Source: Oscillatoriophycideae cyanobacterium NC_groundwater_1537_Pr4_S-0.65um_50_18
GTDB taxonomy: Bacteria; Cyanobacteriota; Cyanobacteriia; Elainellales; Elainellaceae
Length of the DNA stretch: 64,000 nt
NCBI GenBank assembly: GCA_016208305.1
Contig: JACQYI010000071.1
Span: 62,001-126,000, forward strand
Direction of reading: 5' to 3'
A program made the position numbers and the translations under genes. Every line of letters starts with the position of its first letter. The stretch's first letter is position 1. Of this stretch, positions 43,651-52,495 are shown piece after piece. Below the pieces are notes generated by a model. That model had not been told where the DNA came from. It saw nothing but the letters and a program-made list of their open reading frames with translations, and did no database searches.

Positions 43651-44901
43651 ATGCAATCTGTGATGAGAAGACGGTTTTTCGGCGTTTGGCTGAGCCTATT
43701 TTGTTTGACTTGCAGTTTGCTGCTGCCTTTAGCACGTCCTGGCCTGACGCAAACGGGACTGCCAACCGCACAAGAGCTGCGGGGCGTTTGGCTAACGACG
43801 GTAGATAGTGATGTGTTGTTTAGCCACGATCGCCTCAAGCCAGCCCTGCAAACTCTGGCCGATCTGCACTTCAATACGGTGTACCCAGCCGTTTGGAACT
43901 GGGGCTACACCCTATACCCCAGCCAGACAGCAGCAGAGGCGATCGGGCATGCGACAGATCCCAGAGTGCCCGATCTCAAAGCTTGGGATGCCTTGGCCGA
44001 TGTTGTTGAGTTAGGGCATCAGCAGGGGTTGACTGTCATGCCCTGGTTTGAGTTTGGGTTTATGACCACGGCTGACTCAGAACTTGTTACCCAGCATCCC
44101 GACTGGATCAGCGATCGCCAGGATGGTAGCCAAATTTGGCAAGATGGCATCTATCAACGGCGCTGGTTAAATCCTTTTAAGCCAGAAGTACAGCAGTTTA
44201 TTCAAAGCCTAATTTTGGAGATCGTCACTCGCTACGATGTAGACGGCATCCAGTTTGATGATCACTTTGGTCTGCCTGCGGAGTTTGGCTATGACGACTT
44301 TACCCAACGGCTTTATCAGCAAGAGCATCAAGGGCGGCTGCCTAGTTCTGATCCAGGCAATGCCGAGTGGGTGCGCTGGCGTGCGGCCAAAATTACGGCT
44401 TTTACGAAGCAAGTCTTTCACGCGATTAAAGCGCAAAAGCCTAACGTTGTCGTTGCCCTATCGCCCAACACCTATGCTTTTTCCTATCGCCACTATCTCC
44501 AAGATTGGAAAACCTGGGAGCGGAGCGGCTTGATCGAAGAGCTGACCTTGCAGGTTTATCGAGATAGCTTGTCAGATTTTGTAGCCGATCTGGCGCGCCC
44601 AGAAGTACTGGCTGCCAAACAGCATATTCCAGTCAGCATTGGCATCTTGACTGGGCTAAAAGATCTGCCTGTCTCTATTGACCAAGTTGAGGCACAGGTC
44701 GCCTCTGTGCGCGATCGCCAGTTTGCAGGCATCTCTTTCTTTTTTTACGAATCGCTGTGGAATCTGTCGGGTCAGGGCGACTATACCCTCAATAGTCTGA
44801 CCTTGGCCGGCCATCCATCTCGCCATACGGTTTTCCGTCGCCTGTTTAGCACGCCCGCCGATCGCCCTAATTTATTAGATAATTGGATGCCGCCACGGTA
44901 G
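43651..44901 (+). CDS. Secreted GHL10-type glycoside hydrolase (DUF187)
   Basis: 416 residues. Signal peptide at residues 1-34 (GVWLSLFCLTCSLLLPLA), then a TIM-barrel of the family-10-like glycosyl hydrolase group: LRGVWLTTVDSDVLF, FNTVYPAVWNWGYTLYPS, VMPWFEFGF and YDVDGIQFDDHFGLP, where the Asp pair probably belongs to the active site. Ends near residue 416. Such enzymes may act on exopolysaccharide or wall glycans. A DUF2809 membrane protein follows after nine bases, suggesting co-transcription. Confidence 0.82.
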   Translation: MQSVMRRRFFGVWLSLFCLTCSLLLPLARPGLTQTGLPTAQELRGVWLTTVDSDVLFSHDRLKPALQTLADLHFNTVYPAVWNWGYTLYPSQTAAEAIGHATDPRVPDLKAWDALADVVELGHQQGLTVMPWFEFGFMTTADSELVTQHPDWISDRQDGSQIWQDGIYQRRWLNPFKPEVQQFIQSLILEIVTRYDVDGIQFDDHFGLPAEFGYDDFTQRLYQQEHQGRLPSSDPGNAEWVRWRAAKITAFTKQVFHAIKAQKPNVVVALSPNTYAFSYRHYLQDWKTWERSGLIEELTLQVYRDSLSDFVADLARPEVLAAKQHIPVSIGILTGLKDLPVSIDQVEAQVASVRDRQFAGISFFFYESLWNLSGQGDYTLNSLTLAGHPSRHTVFRRLFSTPADRPNLLDNWMPPR

Positions 44902-44910
44902 ATCCTAGAT

Positions 44911-45321
44911 ATGTCACTTTTGAGCCGTCGTTTGTTGAAATATCGTCTGGCGCTGCTGCTCAGCCTGGTGGCGATCGTTCCTTTAGGCTACTGGGTCAGG
45001 TTTGCTCCACTAGGGGCAAGCGGATTGCAGGATGCCTTGGGCAGCGTGGCCTATGAGATCTTCTGGATTTTGCTGGGCGTTTTTTTATTTCCGCTGGTTT
45101 CTCCAGCGAGAGTGGCGATCACAGTAGGCTTGGCTACCTGTGCGATCGAATTTTTGCAGCTTTGGCAGCCGCCTTTTTTGCAGGCGCTGCGCGCCACAAT
45201 ACCAGGACGCTTGGTGCTGGGCAACACCTTTAGCTGGGCAGATTTTCCGGCATACTTAACGGGCAGTCTGGTCGGGTGGCAGTGGGTCAAAAAACTGCAT
45301 GGGCTTATCTCTGCTGCTTGA
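44911..45321 (+). CDS. DUF2809 membrane protein
   Basis: 136 residues with four helices. Recognisable DUF2809 stretches are IPLGYWVRF-like VPLGYWVRFAP, YEIFWILLGVFLFP, ATCAIEFLQLWQPPFLQALR and LGNTFSWADFPAYLTG. The function is unknown. It starts nine bases after the glycoside hydrolase stop. The shared redox dyad lies directly after its stop codon. Confidence 0.75.
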   Translation: MSLLSRRLLKYRLALLLSLVAIVPLGYWVRFAPLGASGLQDALGSVAYEIFWILLGVFLFPLVSPARVAITVGLATCAIEFLQLWQPPFLQALRATIPGRLVLGNTFSWADFPAYLTGSLVGWQWVKKLHGLISAA

Positions 45322-45326
45322 CAAAA

Positions 45327-45349
45327 CATACTCATAACGGGTACGCTTT
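45327..45349. promoter_or_regulatory. Shared dyad operator, peroxiredoxin copy
   Basis: Core TACTC-ATAAC-GGGTA with one arm change relative to the srx copy; 21 of 23 positions identical. Its right end is 27 bases from the peroxiredoxin-glutaredoxin ATG, a position suited to a repressor or to overlap with the promoter. Confidence 0.7.
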
Positions 45350-45376
45350 AGATTCAACTTAAAGGAGTCAGATTTT

Positions 45377-46111
45377 ATGTTGCCGAATAAAGAAGGACAG
45401 CGCGTGCCCAACGTCACATTCCGCACACGCAAGGACAGCGACTGGGTCAACATCACCACAGACGAGCTGTTTGCAGGAAAAACGGTGATTGTCTTCTCAC
45501 TGCCCGGAGCGTTTACCCCCACCTGTTCTTCGACACATCTCCCTGGCTACAACGAGTTAGCAGCTGTATTTAAACAGAATGGGGTAGACGACATCGTGTG
45601 TTTGTCGGTCAACGATGCCTTTGTGATGAACGAATGGGCAAAAGAGCAGAGCGCCGAAAATGTAAGGCTGATTCCCGACGGCAATGGCGAATTTACCGAA
45701 GGCATGGGTCTATTGGTCGATAAGTCTGACTTGGGCTTTGGCAAACGCTCTTGGCGCTATTCCATGCTGGTCAAAGACGGGGTGATAGACAAGATGTTTA
45801 TCGAGCCTGAAGAACCGGGCGACCCCTTTAAAGTGTCTGATGCTGAAACGATGTTGAAATACATCAACGGTGAAGCTGTCAAACCCAAAGTCGTGTCGCT
45901 ATTCACCAAAGTAGGCTGTCCTTTCTGTGCCCGTGCAAAAGCTCTGCTGCAAGAGCAGGGTCTAGCTTATGAAGAGATCGTACTGGGTCGGGATGCAACC
46001 CTGCGATCGCTCAGAGCGATTACCGGAGCCACAACCGTTCCCCAAGTCTTCATTGATGGTGAACTCATTGGTGGATCTGAAGACCTTTCTAACTATTTTG
46101 GCGTGAAATAA
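45377..46111 (+). CDS. Peroxiredoxin 5-glutaredoxin hybrid
   Basis: 244 residues. Residues 1-165 are a Prx5-type peroxiredoxin with peroxidatic Cys50 in [16 protein letters not shown]. Residues about 170-244 are a glutaredoxin with the CPFC active site (Cys181, Cys184) and the GSH-binding [17 protein letters not shown]. Such fusions reduce hydroperoxides with glutathione without a separate reductase partner. AAAGGAG precedes the ATG at 45377. The upstream dyad is shared with sulfiredoxin, so the two probably respond together to peroxide. A palindrome follows the gene. Confidence 0.93.
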   Translation: MLPNKEGQRVPNVTFRTRKDSDWVNITTDELFAGKTVIVFSLPGAFTPTCSSTHLPGYNELAAVFKQNGVDDIVCLSVNDAFVMNEWAKEQSAENVRLIPDGNGEFTEGMGLLVDKSDLGFGKRSWRYSMLVKDGVIDKMFIEPEEPGDPFKVSDAETMLKYINGEAVKPKVVSLFTKVGCPFCARAKALLQEQGLAYEEIVLGRDATLRSLRAITGATTVPQVFIDGELIGGSEDLSNYFGVK

Positions 46112-46142
46112 GGATTGTCTAATCTCATAGCCGTTTAGAAGA

Positions 46143-46175
46143 TTTCTGAGGGTGCGCTCTGCGCACCCTCAGAAA
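46143..46175. repeat. Palindrome between convergent peroxiredoxin and PBP genes
   Basis: Fifteen-bp perfect stem TTTCTGAGGGTGCGC with loop TCT. It lies between two converging stops (46111 and 46193). The GTGCGC-TCT-GCGCAC core matches those at 33502 and 59074 closely. Confidence 0.85.
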
Positions 46176-46192
46176 AGTCCCTGATGCCTAGC

Positions 46193-48616
46193 CTACGGCG
46201 AAGGAGGTGCTTCGGGCAGCGGTGCAACTGGCTCAGCAGGAACCACCACAGGAGGGGGTTCAGAAATAGGCTCAGGGAGCGGCGGCTCTGCGACAGTTTC
46301 GGGCAGCGGCTCTGCGGCTGCGGGTTCAGGCTCAGCTGCCGCACTTGCGGGTGCTGGCTCAGCAACAGTAGGTTCCGGTTCGGGGGCAGGCTCAGGCGCA
46401 GTATCTACCTGGCTAGAACCAGAAGACTCTGAACCACCACTATAGGAATCGTTGGAATAGCTTGAGTTAGAGTCACTCCAACTGCGGCTAGATCCCTCGC
46501 CGCTACCGTCATCACCACTAGGGCCGCTATTTGTAGAGGCAAAGACCCGACCTGGGCGAACAGGTTGCGCCTTGATTGTGCCATCTCGGTAGTCCAAATT
46601 ATCAGGCAGATCCGGAAACTCTTCAACGGGGATGTCAGCCGTCAGCTTGCTCATAAAATCGTACCAGGTGGCTGCCGCCGTGCTGCTGGCACCATAGGTG
46701 GGGCTACTATCATCATTGCCCATCCATACCCCTGTGACCAGTTGAGGAATATAGCCGACAAACCACAGATCGCGCCTCTTCTCAGAGGTTCCAGTTTTTC
46801 CGGCAACAGCGCGATCGCCCAATGCTGCCGCGCCTCCAGTGCCGCCTTGCACCACCCCTTGCAGCATCCAGGTCATGATGGCTGCGCTGTCAGCATCGAT
46901 CGCCCGCTTCGGCTTATAGTCTGCCTGGTAAATCACCTTGCCAAATCGGTTGAGGATGCGCGTCACGCCATGCACTTCAATATGGTTACCTTTGTTGGCT
47001 AGAGTACCGTAGGCGCTGGTTAGCTCCAGGAGATTCACCTCAGAGCTGCCCAAGGCTAGAGAGTAGGCAGGCAGCAGCTTCGACTTAATGCCCATGCGCT
47101 GCGCCATCTTCACGACCGGATCAAACCCCACATCCACCAGGGTTTTGACGGCCACGATATTGATGGAAGAGGTGAGAGCATCCTTCATGCTGACCGAACC
47201 ACGGTAGTTTTTGCCGTAGTTGCGTGGCTCATAGCCATCCACAACATACTTGGCATCAATGTAGCCCCGATAGGGAGAAAATCCAGCGGCGATCGCCGTG
47301 GCATAGACAAACGCCTTAAATGTAGAACCCGGCTGACGCTGAGCTTGGGTGGCTCGGTTGAATTGGCTCTTGCCAAAGTCATCTCCACCCACGAGCGCCT
47401 TAATTTCACCGTTGCGCGGATCAACCGAAACCAGTGAGGCTTGTTCAAATCCTTCTGCTCCGCCATAGTAGGCGATCGCATTTTTCACCACTGCCTGAGC
47501 CTGTTTCTGCCATTTCAAGTTGAGGGTGGTTTCTACCGTCAATCCCCCCACTTCTAGCTCGTCTTTTGAGATGAGCCGAGGAAGCTGCTGCTGAACGTAA
47601 GAGGTGAAATAGGGAACTGGGCTAGTGGCATTTCTGAGGGCACCGGGCTTGAGCTTAATTGGCGTAGCGATCGCGGCATTGCCTTCAGCCTCAGAGATAA
47701 AGCCCACATCAATCATCCGCTTGAGCACAACGTTGCGGCGCTCTTGGGCGAATTCTAGATTAACCAACGGAGAGTAGGCGCTAGGTGCGGGAGCCATGCC
47801 TGCAATCAGCGCCATTTCTCCCAGCGTTAGCTTATCAACGGGCTTGCTAAAGAAAATCCAGGCTGCATCAGCAACGCCATAAGCCCCCGAACCCAGATAG
47901 ACCAGATTGAGGTATTGCTCCAGAATTTGCTTTTTATCAAGCTCCTCCTCCATCTTTTGAGCCAGCAGAGCTTCGCGTACCTTGCGTCCCAGGCTGCGCT
48001 CTTGATCCAAAAAGACAATGCGGGAAAGCTGTTGGGTGATGGTGCTGCCCCCTTCTTTCACCTGTCCCGACATGACGTTGGCTAGAGAGGCACGGGCGAT
48101 CGCAACGTAATCCACCCCTTTGTGTCCATAAAAACCCTGATCTTCCGAGGCAATGAATGCCTCAGGCAAACGGGGCGGCATTTGTGTGATGGCGACTTTT
48201 TGACGAGTTGCAGACCCAATCTGCTGCAAAACCGTGCCATCAGAAGATTTTAGCGTTAGCGATCCGGCTCGGGTATAGGTCAGCACGTCCTTCATATCGG
48301 GCAGATCTTTGTCGATCGCGACGAGCGCGTCCCTACCTGCGATCGCGATCCCACCTGCACCCAGCCCCAATCCTACAATTCCCCAAGCCCACCACTTCTG
48401 GTAAAGCGGGCGACGAGGTGGCTTAGCATCTTTGGGTGAAGCTTGCCTCCTGCGGCGGGGCTGAGGCTTAGTTTCACTCACCTGTTCTAAAATCGTGAAC
48501 TCAGAAGTCTTGGAGTGAGCTTTGCCATTGCGACCATTTGCTGAGTGCTCAGCAGACTTATTCAATTTGCCCTGTCGGCTGGACATGGCTCTAAACCTGG
48601 CAAGAAAATTAGTCAC
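46193..48616 (-). CDS. Class A penicillin-binding protein (PBP1A type)
   Basis: 807 residues. Cytoplasmic basic N-terminus, one membrane helix near residue 75-95, GT51 glycosyltransferase with FIASEDQGFYGHKG and STITQQLSR, then a transpeptidase with nucleophile Ser in RQPGSTFKAFVYA, SSIN as the SxN motif and VAGKTGTSE. The last 120 residues are low-complexity, Ser/Gly-rich and then Pro/Glu/Ala-rich. It polymerises and cross-links peptidoglycan. I favour the GTG at 48616, with GAGGA six bases upstream; ATG at 48586 is the alternative. It converges with the peroxiredoxin gene. Confidence 0.92.
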   Translation of the reverse strand: MTNFLARFRAMSSRQGKLNKSAEHSANGRNGKAHSKTSEFTILEQVSETKPQPRRRRQASPKDAKPPRRPLYQKWWAWGIVGLGLGAGGIAIAGRDALVAIDKDLPDMKDVLTYTRAGSLTLKSSDGTVLQQIGSATRQKVAITQMPPRLPEAFIASEDQGFYGHKGVDYVAIARASLANVMSGQVKEGGSTITQQLSRIVFLDQERSLGRKVREALLAQKMEEELDKKQILEQYLNLVYLGSGAYGVADAAWIFFSKPVDKLTLGEMALIAGMAPAPSAYSPLVNLEFAQERRNVVLKRMIDVGFISEAEGNAAIATPIKLKPGALRNATSPVPYFTSYVQQQLPRLISKDELEVGGLTVETTLNLKWQKQAQAVVKNAIAYYGGAEGFEQASLVSVDPRNGEIKALVGGDDFGKSQFNRATQAQRQPGSTFKAFVYATAIAAGFSPYRGYIDAKYVVDGYEPRNYGKNYRGSVSMKDALTSSINIVAVKTLVDVGFDPVVKMAQRMGIKSKLLPAYSLALGSSEVNLLELTSAYGTLANKGNHIEVHGVTRILNRFGKVIYQADYKPKRAIDADSAAIMTWMLQGVVQGGTGGAAALGDRAVAGKTGTSEKRRDLWFVGYIPQLVTGVWMGNDDSSPTYGASSTAAATWYDFMSKLTADIPVEEFPDLPDNLDYRDGTIKAQPVRPGRVFASTNSGPSGDDGSGEGSSRSWSDSNSSYSNDSYSGGSESSGSSQVDTAPEPAPEPEPTVAEPAPASAAAEPEPAAAEPLPETVAEPPLPEPISEPPPVVVPAEPVAPLPEAPPSP

Positions 48617-48998
48617 GGTACATCCTCACAAACCACCACAGGCAGAACTTTGTTCTCACTTGCAGCCCCTGAAAGCCATTGCGAGAGGCAAAAACTGCCA
48701 GCCCAAAGGCTACCTGCTCAACAGCGCTTTACTGAACTGCTGTTAGCAACCAGCATAACCCTAGCTTTATTTAACTTCACCTAAACTTAGTCTGTTTTGG
48801 AGCAAAGTACAAGTTTGGCACAAAGGATTGGCTTCAATCGAAATCACTCTCAGCAGATGATTTGTTTTCTAAAACGAGAACAGGATGCCTCTGGCTAAAA
48901 CGTTTGCAACAAGCCAAGACCATTGACTTGACTCACCTGAACCTAGGTGATTCTGTCTTTAATTACAAGGTGATTCTGTCTTTAATTACAAAGAGTTG
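48617..48998. other. Spacer between chlG and PBP gene
   Basis: 380 bases between the chlG stop and the PBP start, both genes on the minus strand. A 74-codon and a 79-codon plus-strand frame near 48522-48784 overlap the PBP start and are not called. It contains a 23-bp exact tandem duplication beside chlG. Confidence 0.5.
48946..48991. repeat. Exact 23-bp tandem duplication
   Basis: The unit starting GGTGATTCTGTCTTTAATTA and ending CAA occurs at 48946-48968 and again at 48969-48991 without change, eight bases before the chlG stop. Confidence 0.9.
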
Positions 48999-50027
48999 CT
49001 ATACGCCTGCATGACCTAGCGCCAGCGCCGTTACCAACATTCCCAACACGAGAAAAGGCTGGGCGCTTGCCTGATATTTCACATCGTTCTTGAGTGGGTC
49101 ACGCAAGAAGTACATATCTTGAAACGTAATTTGCGGAATGATCAGCAGCACCAGCAGTACTGCAGAAAGGTTTTGGTGAATGTGAACTAAAAACGCCGCA
49201 ATTCCCGACTGAAAAATGTCGATCATCAGCACACAAATCCAGGCGGCAGTGCCAATGCCAAACATGACGGGTAGCGAAGCCAACCCCAGCTGGCGATCGC
49301 CCTCGACGCTCTTAAAATCATTCACGACCGCAATGCCCAAACCCGCCATGCTGTAGAACAGCGTCAGGATGACGATCGTAGCGTTGAGTTCGCCAAACAA
49401 CGCATGACCCGCCCACCAAGGTAAGGCAATATAGCTTGCGCCTAGAGCATAGTTGCCCAACCAGCCATTCTGCTTCAGCTTTAGCGGCGGCGCTGAGTAG
49501 ATATAGGACAGAAAAGAACCGCCGATCGCCAAGGCTGTAATGGTGGGAAACCGATGACCCGCCCACTGATCGAGCGCAAAGGCAATGCCAATGCCAGCAA
49601 ACAGCAGCACTAGGATCTGCACAGTCACTTGAGGAATGGAAATCGCGCCGGATGGAATGGGGCGATAGGGTTCATTAATGGCGTCAATCTCGCGATCGTA
49701 AAAATCGTTGAGCGTCTGGGTATAGCCCGTAAGCAAGGGCCCCGACAGCAGCATACAGGCGGCTGCAATCAAAACATTTTCCAGCGTCCAGACGTAGTTG
49801 CCTGAAGAAGCAGCACCACAGACCACGCCCCAAATTAGCGGAATCCAGGTGATCGGCTTCATAAGCTGCAAGCGAATTTTCCAAATGGAAGTTTCGCCCG
49901 ACTGCGCGCCTTTCATACCCAAGAGCTGTCGAGTTTTGGCATTGCGATCGTCCGTATTGGCAGCAACCTCAGGAATACCAGGCAGAGAGGGTTCGGGCGC
50001 AGGAGAAGAGGTCGTAGGCTCAGACAT
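48999..50027 (-). CDS. chlG: Chlorophyll synthase
   Basis: 342 residues, UbiA-type prenyltransferase that esterifies chlorophyllide with phytyl or geranylgeranyl diphosphate. The two Asp-rich motifs are QTLNDFYDREIDAINEPYRP and NDFKSVEGDRQLGLASLPV. About eight helices and a soluble Pro-rich N-terminus of 45 residues. ATG at 50027. A Get3d-type ATPase and a PetP-like gene lie just upstream in the same direction, a photosynthesis-linked group. Confidence 0.95.
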   Translation of the reverse strand: MSEPTTSSPAPEPSLPGIPEVAANTDDRNAKTRQLLGMKGAQSGETSIWKIRLQLMKPITWIPLIWGVVCGAASSGNYVWTLENVLIAAACMLLSGPLLTGYTQTLNDFYDREIDAINEPYRPIPSGAISIPQVTVQILVLLFAGIGIAFALDQWAGHRFPTITALAIGGSFLSYIYSAPPLKLKQNGWLGNYALGASYIALPWWAGHALFGELNATIVILTLFYSMAGLGIAVVNDFKSVEGDRQLGLASLPVMFGIGTAAWICVLMIDIFQSGIAAFLVHIHQNLSAVLLVLLIIPQITFQDMYFLRDPLKNDVKYQASAQPFLVLGMLVTALALGHAGV

Positions 50028-50135
50028 GACGGCTTGGCTTACCTAAAGGAACAGAGCAAGGAGAAGTAGACAAAAAATCAAATTGCAGCCCTCCTAAAGG
50101 AGTTTGCAATCCCTTAAAGATATCTTGGCAGGAGG

Positions 50136-51263
50136 CTAGAGCGAAATGATCAAATAGCCTTCGTGAAACTTAGCGCCTGTCACCTGCCTCCCTCGTAGTT
50201 CTGGCGGCAAGAATACATTGCGGCGCTGATCGCCCACTTCCACCGTGATTTCAGGGCCATATTGCGTTAGCTTGACCTGCTTCTTATCAAATCCCGGTAG
50301 GAAGAGATAAACCTTGCGCTCAGCGCTATCAATCCGAATCGGCTGCGGCGCAGTTTGGCCAAAGTCAGGCATTGCAGTCATCAGGGGCTGCCAGTCTTCG
50401 GCTGCTTTTTCGGGAATTAGGCTGAGGGTCAGCGGGGCAAATTCGGTGCGGAGCGCCTCACTCGACTCACTACCCGGAGTTCTGTTTAAGGCTGCGTTTA
50501 CCAAAACACCGCCTACGGTGATGCCGCTCTGCTGGGCACTGCCCCAGAGGTATTTAGCGGTGGCGATCGCTTCTGGACGATCGCTCGTGACCAAGTAGGC
50601 GATGACACGCTTAGGATCGGCAATGGCGGCTCTGCCCTGGTCAAGCATATTCGTAGCCTGATTAGCGGCAGGCTGGTTAAACATATCGCCCCCCGTCCAA
50701 CCCACATTTAGCACCGCTGCTGCGATGGGTTGCAGAAAAGGCGACAGGGTTTTGCCCAAGTCTGAATCGGCAAACACCTGACGAAAGCGACGCATGTACC
50801 AGCTAAAAATTTCCGGTGCGCCTAGCATCCGCAGCGTGGATTGATTGCCCTCGCCATCATAGACAATGACATCGTACTGGCCGCTAGCATCAGCCTCACG
50901 AATGGCATTAAGCGCCAGAGAGTCATCCATACCCGGCAAAATGCCTAACTCCTGCCCGTAAACTGCCTTGAAAAAGGGAGTGCGCAAATATTGAGCTTCT
51001 TGCTTCTTTAGCTCTTCCCAAACTTGCTCCAGTAGCGCCGCTGACTGAAGCTGTTTCACCTGCAAATTAGGCGCTAGGGTCTGCGGTTCTGGACTCAACG
51101 TATCACTGGGAGAAACACCCACTTGCAGTCCCCAAGCCGGACTGGAATCTTGCCCCAAGAGCAAAACTCGCTTGCCTTGAGCCGCAAACTGTCTGGCAGC
51201 AGCGATCGCCACCGTCGTGCGACCCATTCCACCTTTGCCCAAAAACGTTACCACTAGCGCCAT
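50136..51263 (-). CDS. Get3d-type ArsA/Get3 ATPase with alpha-crystallin-like C-terminus
   Basis: 375 residues. N-terminal SIMIBI ATPase of the ArsA/Get3 family; the deviant Walker A is LGKGGMGRTT, with Arg15 where the family consensus has the second lysine. Residues about 295-375 look like an alpha-crystallin/Hsp20 domain (RKVYLFLPGFDKKQVKLTQY, ITVEVGDQRRNVFLP). This combination is described for Get3d of cyanobacteria and plastids, proposed to handle hydrophobic clients. It lies 108 bases upstream of chlG in the same direction. Client proteins are unknown. Confidence 0.8.
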   Translation of the reverse strand: MALVVTFLGKGGMGRTTVAIAAARQFAAQGKRVLLLGQDSSPAWGLQVGVSPSDTLSPEPQTLAPNLQVKQLQSAALLEQVWEELKKQEAQYLRTPFFKAVYGQELGILPGMDDSLALNAIREADASGQYDVIVYDGEGNQSTLRMLGAPEIFSWYMRRFRQVFADSDLGKTLSPFLQPIAAAVLNVGWTGGDMFNQPAANQATNMLDQGRAAIADPKRVIAYLVTSDRPEAIATAKYLWGSAQQSGITVGGVLVNAALNRTPGSESSEALRTEFAPLTLSLIPEKAAEDWQPLMTAMPDFGQTAPQPIRIDSAERKVYLFLPGFDKKQVKLTQYGPEITVEVGDQRRNVFLPPELRGRQVTGAKFHEGYLIISL

Positions 51264-51308
51264 GCTTCAATGTCCTACCCTGGGTTAATCTGGGGTTAAT
51301 CTCGTCAC

Positions 51309-51503
51309 TCAGCCCATTGGCATGATCTCATCTTCAAAAAACCAGGTGCTGAATTGGTCGTCAAACTTGACGACTACACCAATGCCTTGACCGTCAGTTA
51401 CTTTAAAGCCCTGTATCGTGCCAATTTTGCCTAAGTGAGCCACAACTTCCTTGCTAGAGCGATCGCGTAAACGCTGAACCCGCACTCTTTGACCTATTTC
51501 CAT
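51309..51503 (-). CDS. petP: PetP-like SH3-fold protein (DUF2862)
   Basis: 64 residues from the ATG at 51503 (MEIGQRVRVQRLRDR). A GTG directly before it could add one residue. The pattern VGQ-VRV-RLRDR, LGKIGTIQGFKVTDGQGIG and VKFDDQFSTWFFEDEI fits the small cyanobacterial protein PetP, a peripheral subunit of cytochrome b6f with an SH3 fold (DUF2862). It lies 45 bases upstream of the Get3d gene. Assignment is from memory of the family, so moderate. Confidence 0.7.
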   Translation of the reverse strand: MEIGQRVRVQRLRDRSSKEVVAHLGKIGTIQGFKVTDGQGIGVVVKFDDQFSTWFFEDEIMPMG

Positions 51504-51610
51504 CACAATTCCACATCATCAAAGGATCTTGCATCAGTCTATCAGTGTATTGCATTTGATTAAGCTATCCTGAGAGCTTGAATCGAGGAATTTTTTTTGA
51601 GGGTAGACCT

Positions 51611-52384
51611 ATGCTAGCGAAGCGAATCCTGCCCTGTTTGGATGTCAAAGCAGGACGTGTGGTAAAAGGCGTTAACTTTGTGAATTTGCGAGATGCAGGC
51701 GATCCGGTAGAGCTGGCACAGGTCTACAACCAGGCAGGCGCAGATGAGCTAGTGTTTTTGGATATCACGGCCACCCACGAAGATCGAGATGTGATCTACG
51801 ACGTGGTTTATCGCACCGCAGAACAGGTGTTTATTCCGCTGACGGTGGGTGGTGGAATAAACAGTTTAGATACGATCAAGAAACTGCTGCGCGCCGGAGC
51901 CGATAAAGTCAGCATCAACTCGGCTGCTGTCCGCGATCCAGAGTTTCTCAATCGAGCGAGCGATCGCTTTGGCAACCAGTGCATTGTGGTGGCGATCGAT
52001 GCGCGTCGTCGGACTGATCCGGCCAATCCGGGCTGGGATGTCTATGTGCGAGGCGGGCGCGAAAATACGGGGCTAGATGCGATCGCTTGGGCTAAAGAGG
52101 TGACAAGGCTGGGCGCAGGTGAGCTATTAGTGACCAGTATGGATGCCGATGGCACCTACGCGGGCTATGACCTAGAGCTAACTCGGTCGATCGCTGAGCA
52201 GGTAGAAGTTCCGGTGATCGCCTCAGGGGGCGCGGGCAACTGTCAGCACATTCATGCGGCACTCACCGAGGGTAGAGCGGAGGCAGCACTGCTGGCCTCG
52301 CTGCTGCACTTTGGGGAGCTAACGGTAGCCGAAATTAAGCAATTTTTGACCGAGCGAGAAGTGTTGGTGCGATCGATAGCTTAA
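51611..52384 (+). CDS. hisF: Imidazole glycerol phosphate synthase, cyclase subunit
   Basis: 257 residues from the ATG at 51611 ([20 protein letters not shown]), the standard HisF start; catalytic Asp in PCLDV and in the late TSMDADGT motif. Also visible: [23 protein letters not shown], and [10 protein letters not shown]. With HisH it makes imidazole glycerol phosphate and AICAR. hisH is not in the window. A start at 51578 would add eleven non-conserved residues. Confidence 0.97.
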   Translation: MLAKRILPCLDVKAGRVVKGVNFVNLRDAGDPVELAQVYNQAGADELVFLDITATHEDRDVIYDVVYRTAEQVFIPLTVGGGINSLDTIKKLLRAGADKVSINSAAVRDPEFLNRASDRFGNQCIVVAIDARRRTDPANPGWDVYVRGGRENTGLDAIAWAKEVTRLGAGELLVTSMDADGTYAGYDLELTRSIAEQVEVPVIASGGAGNCQHIHAALTEGRAEAALLASLLHFGELTVAEIKQFLTEREVLVRSIA

Positions 52385-52495
52385 AGGTAAATCAGCCTAA
52401 AGGCTGGGGGGATGAGCCTAGCGACCCTCATGCGGTAGGTTAACCCGGCTCATTTTCGGGAACTCTACGGTTAGTTTGTCAGAACGCTAACCGAT

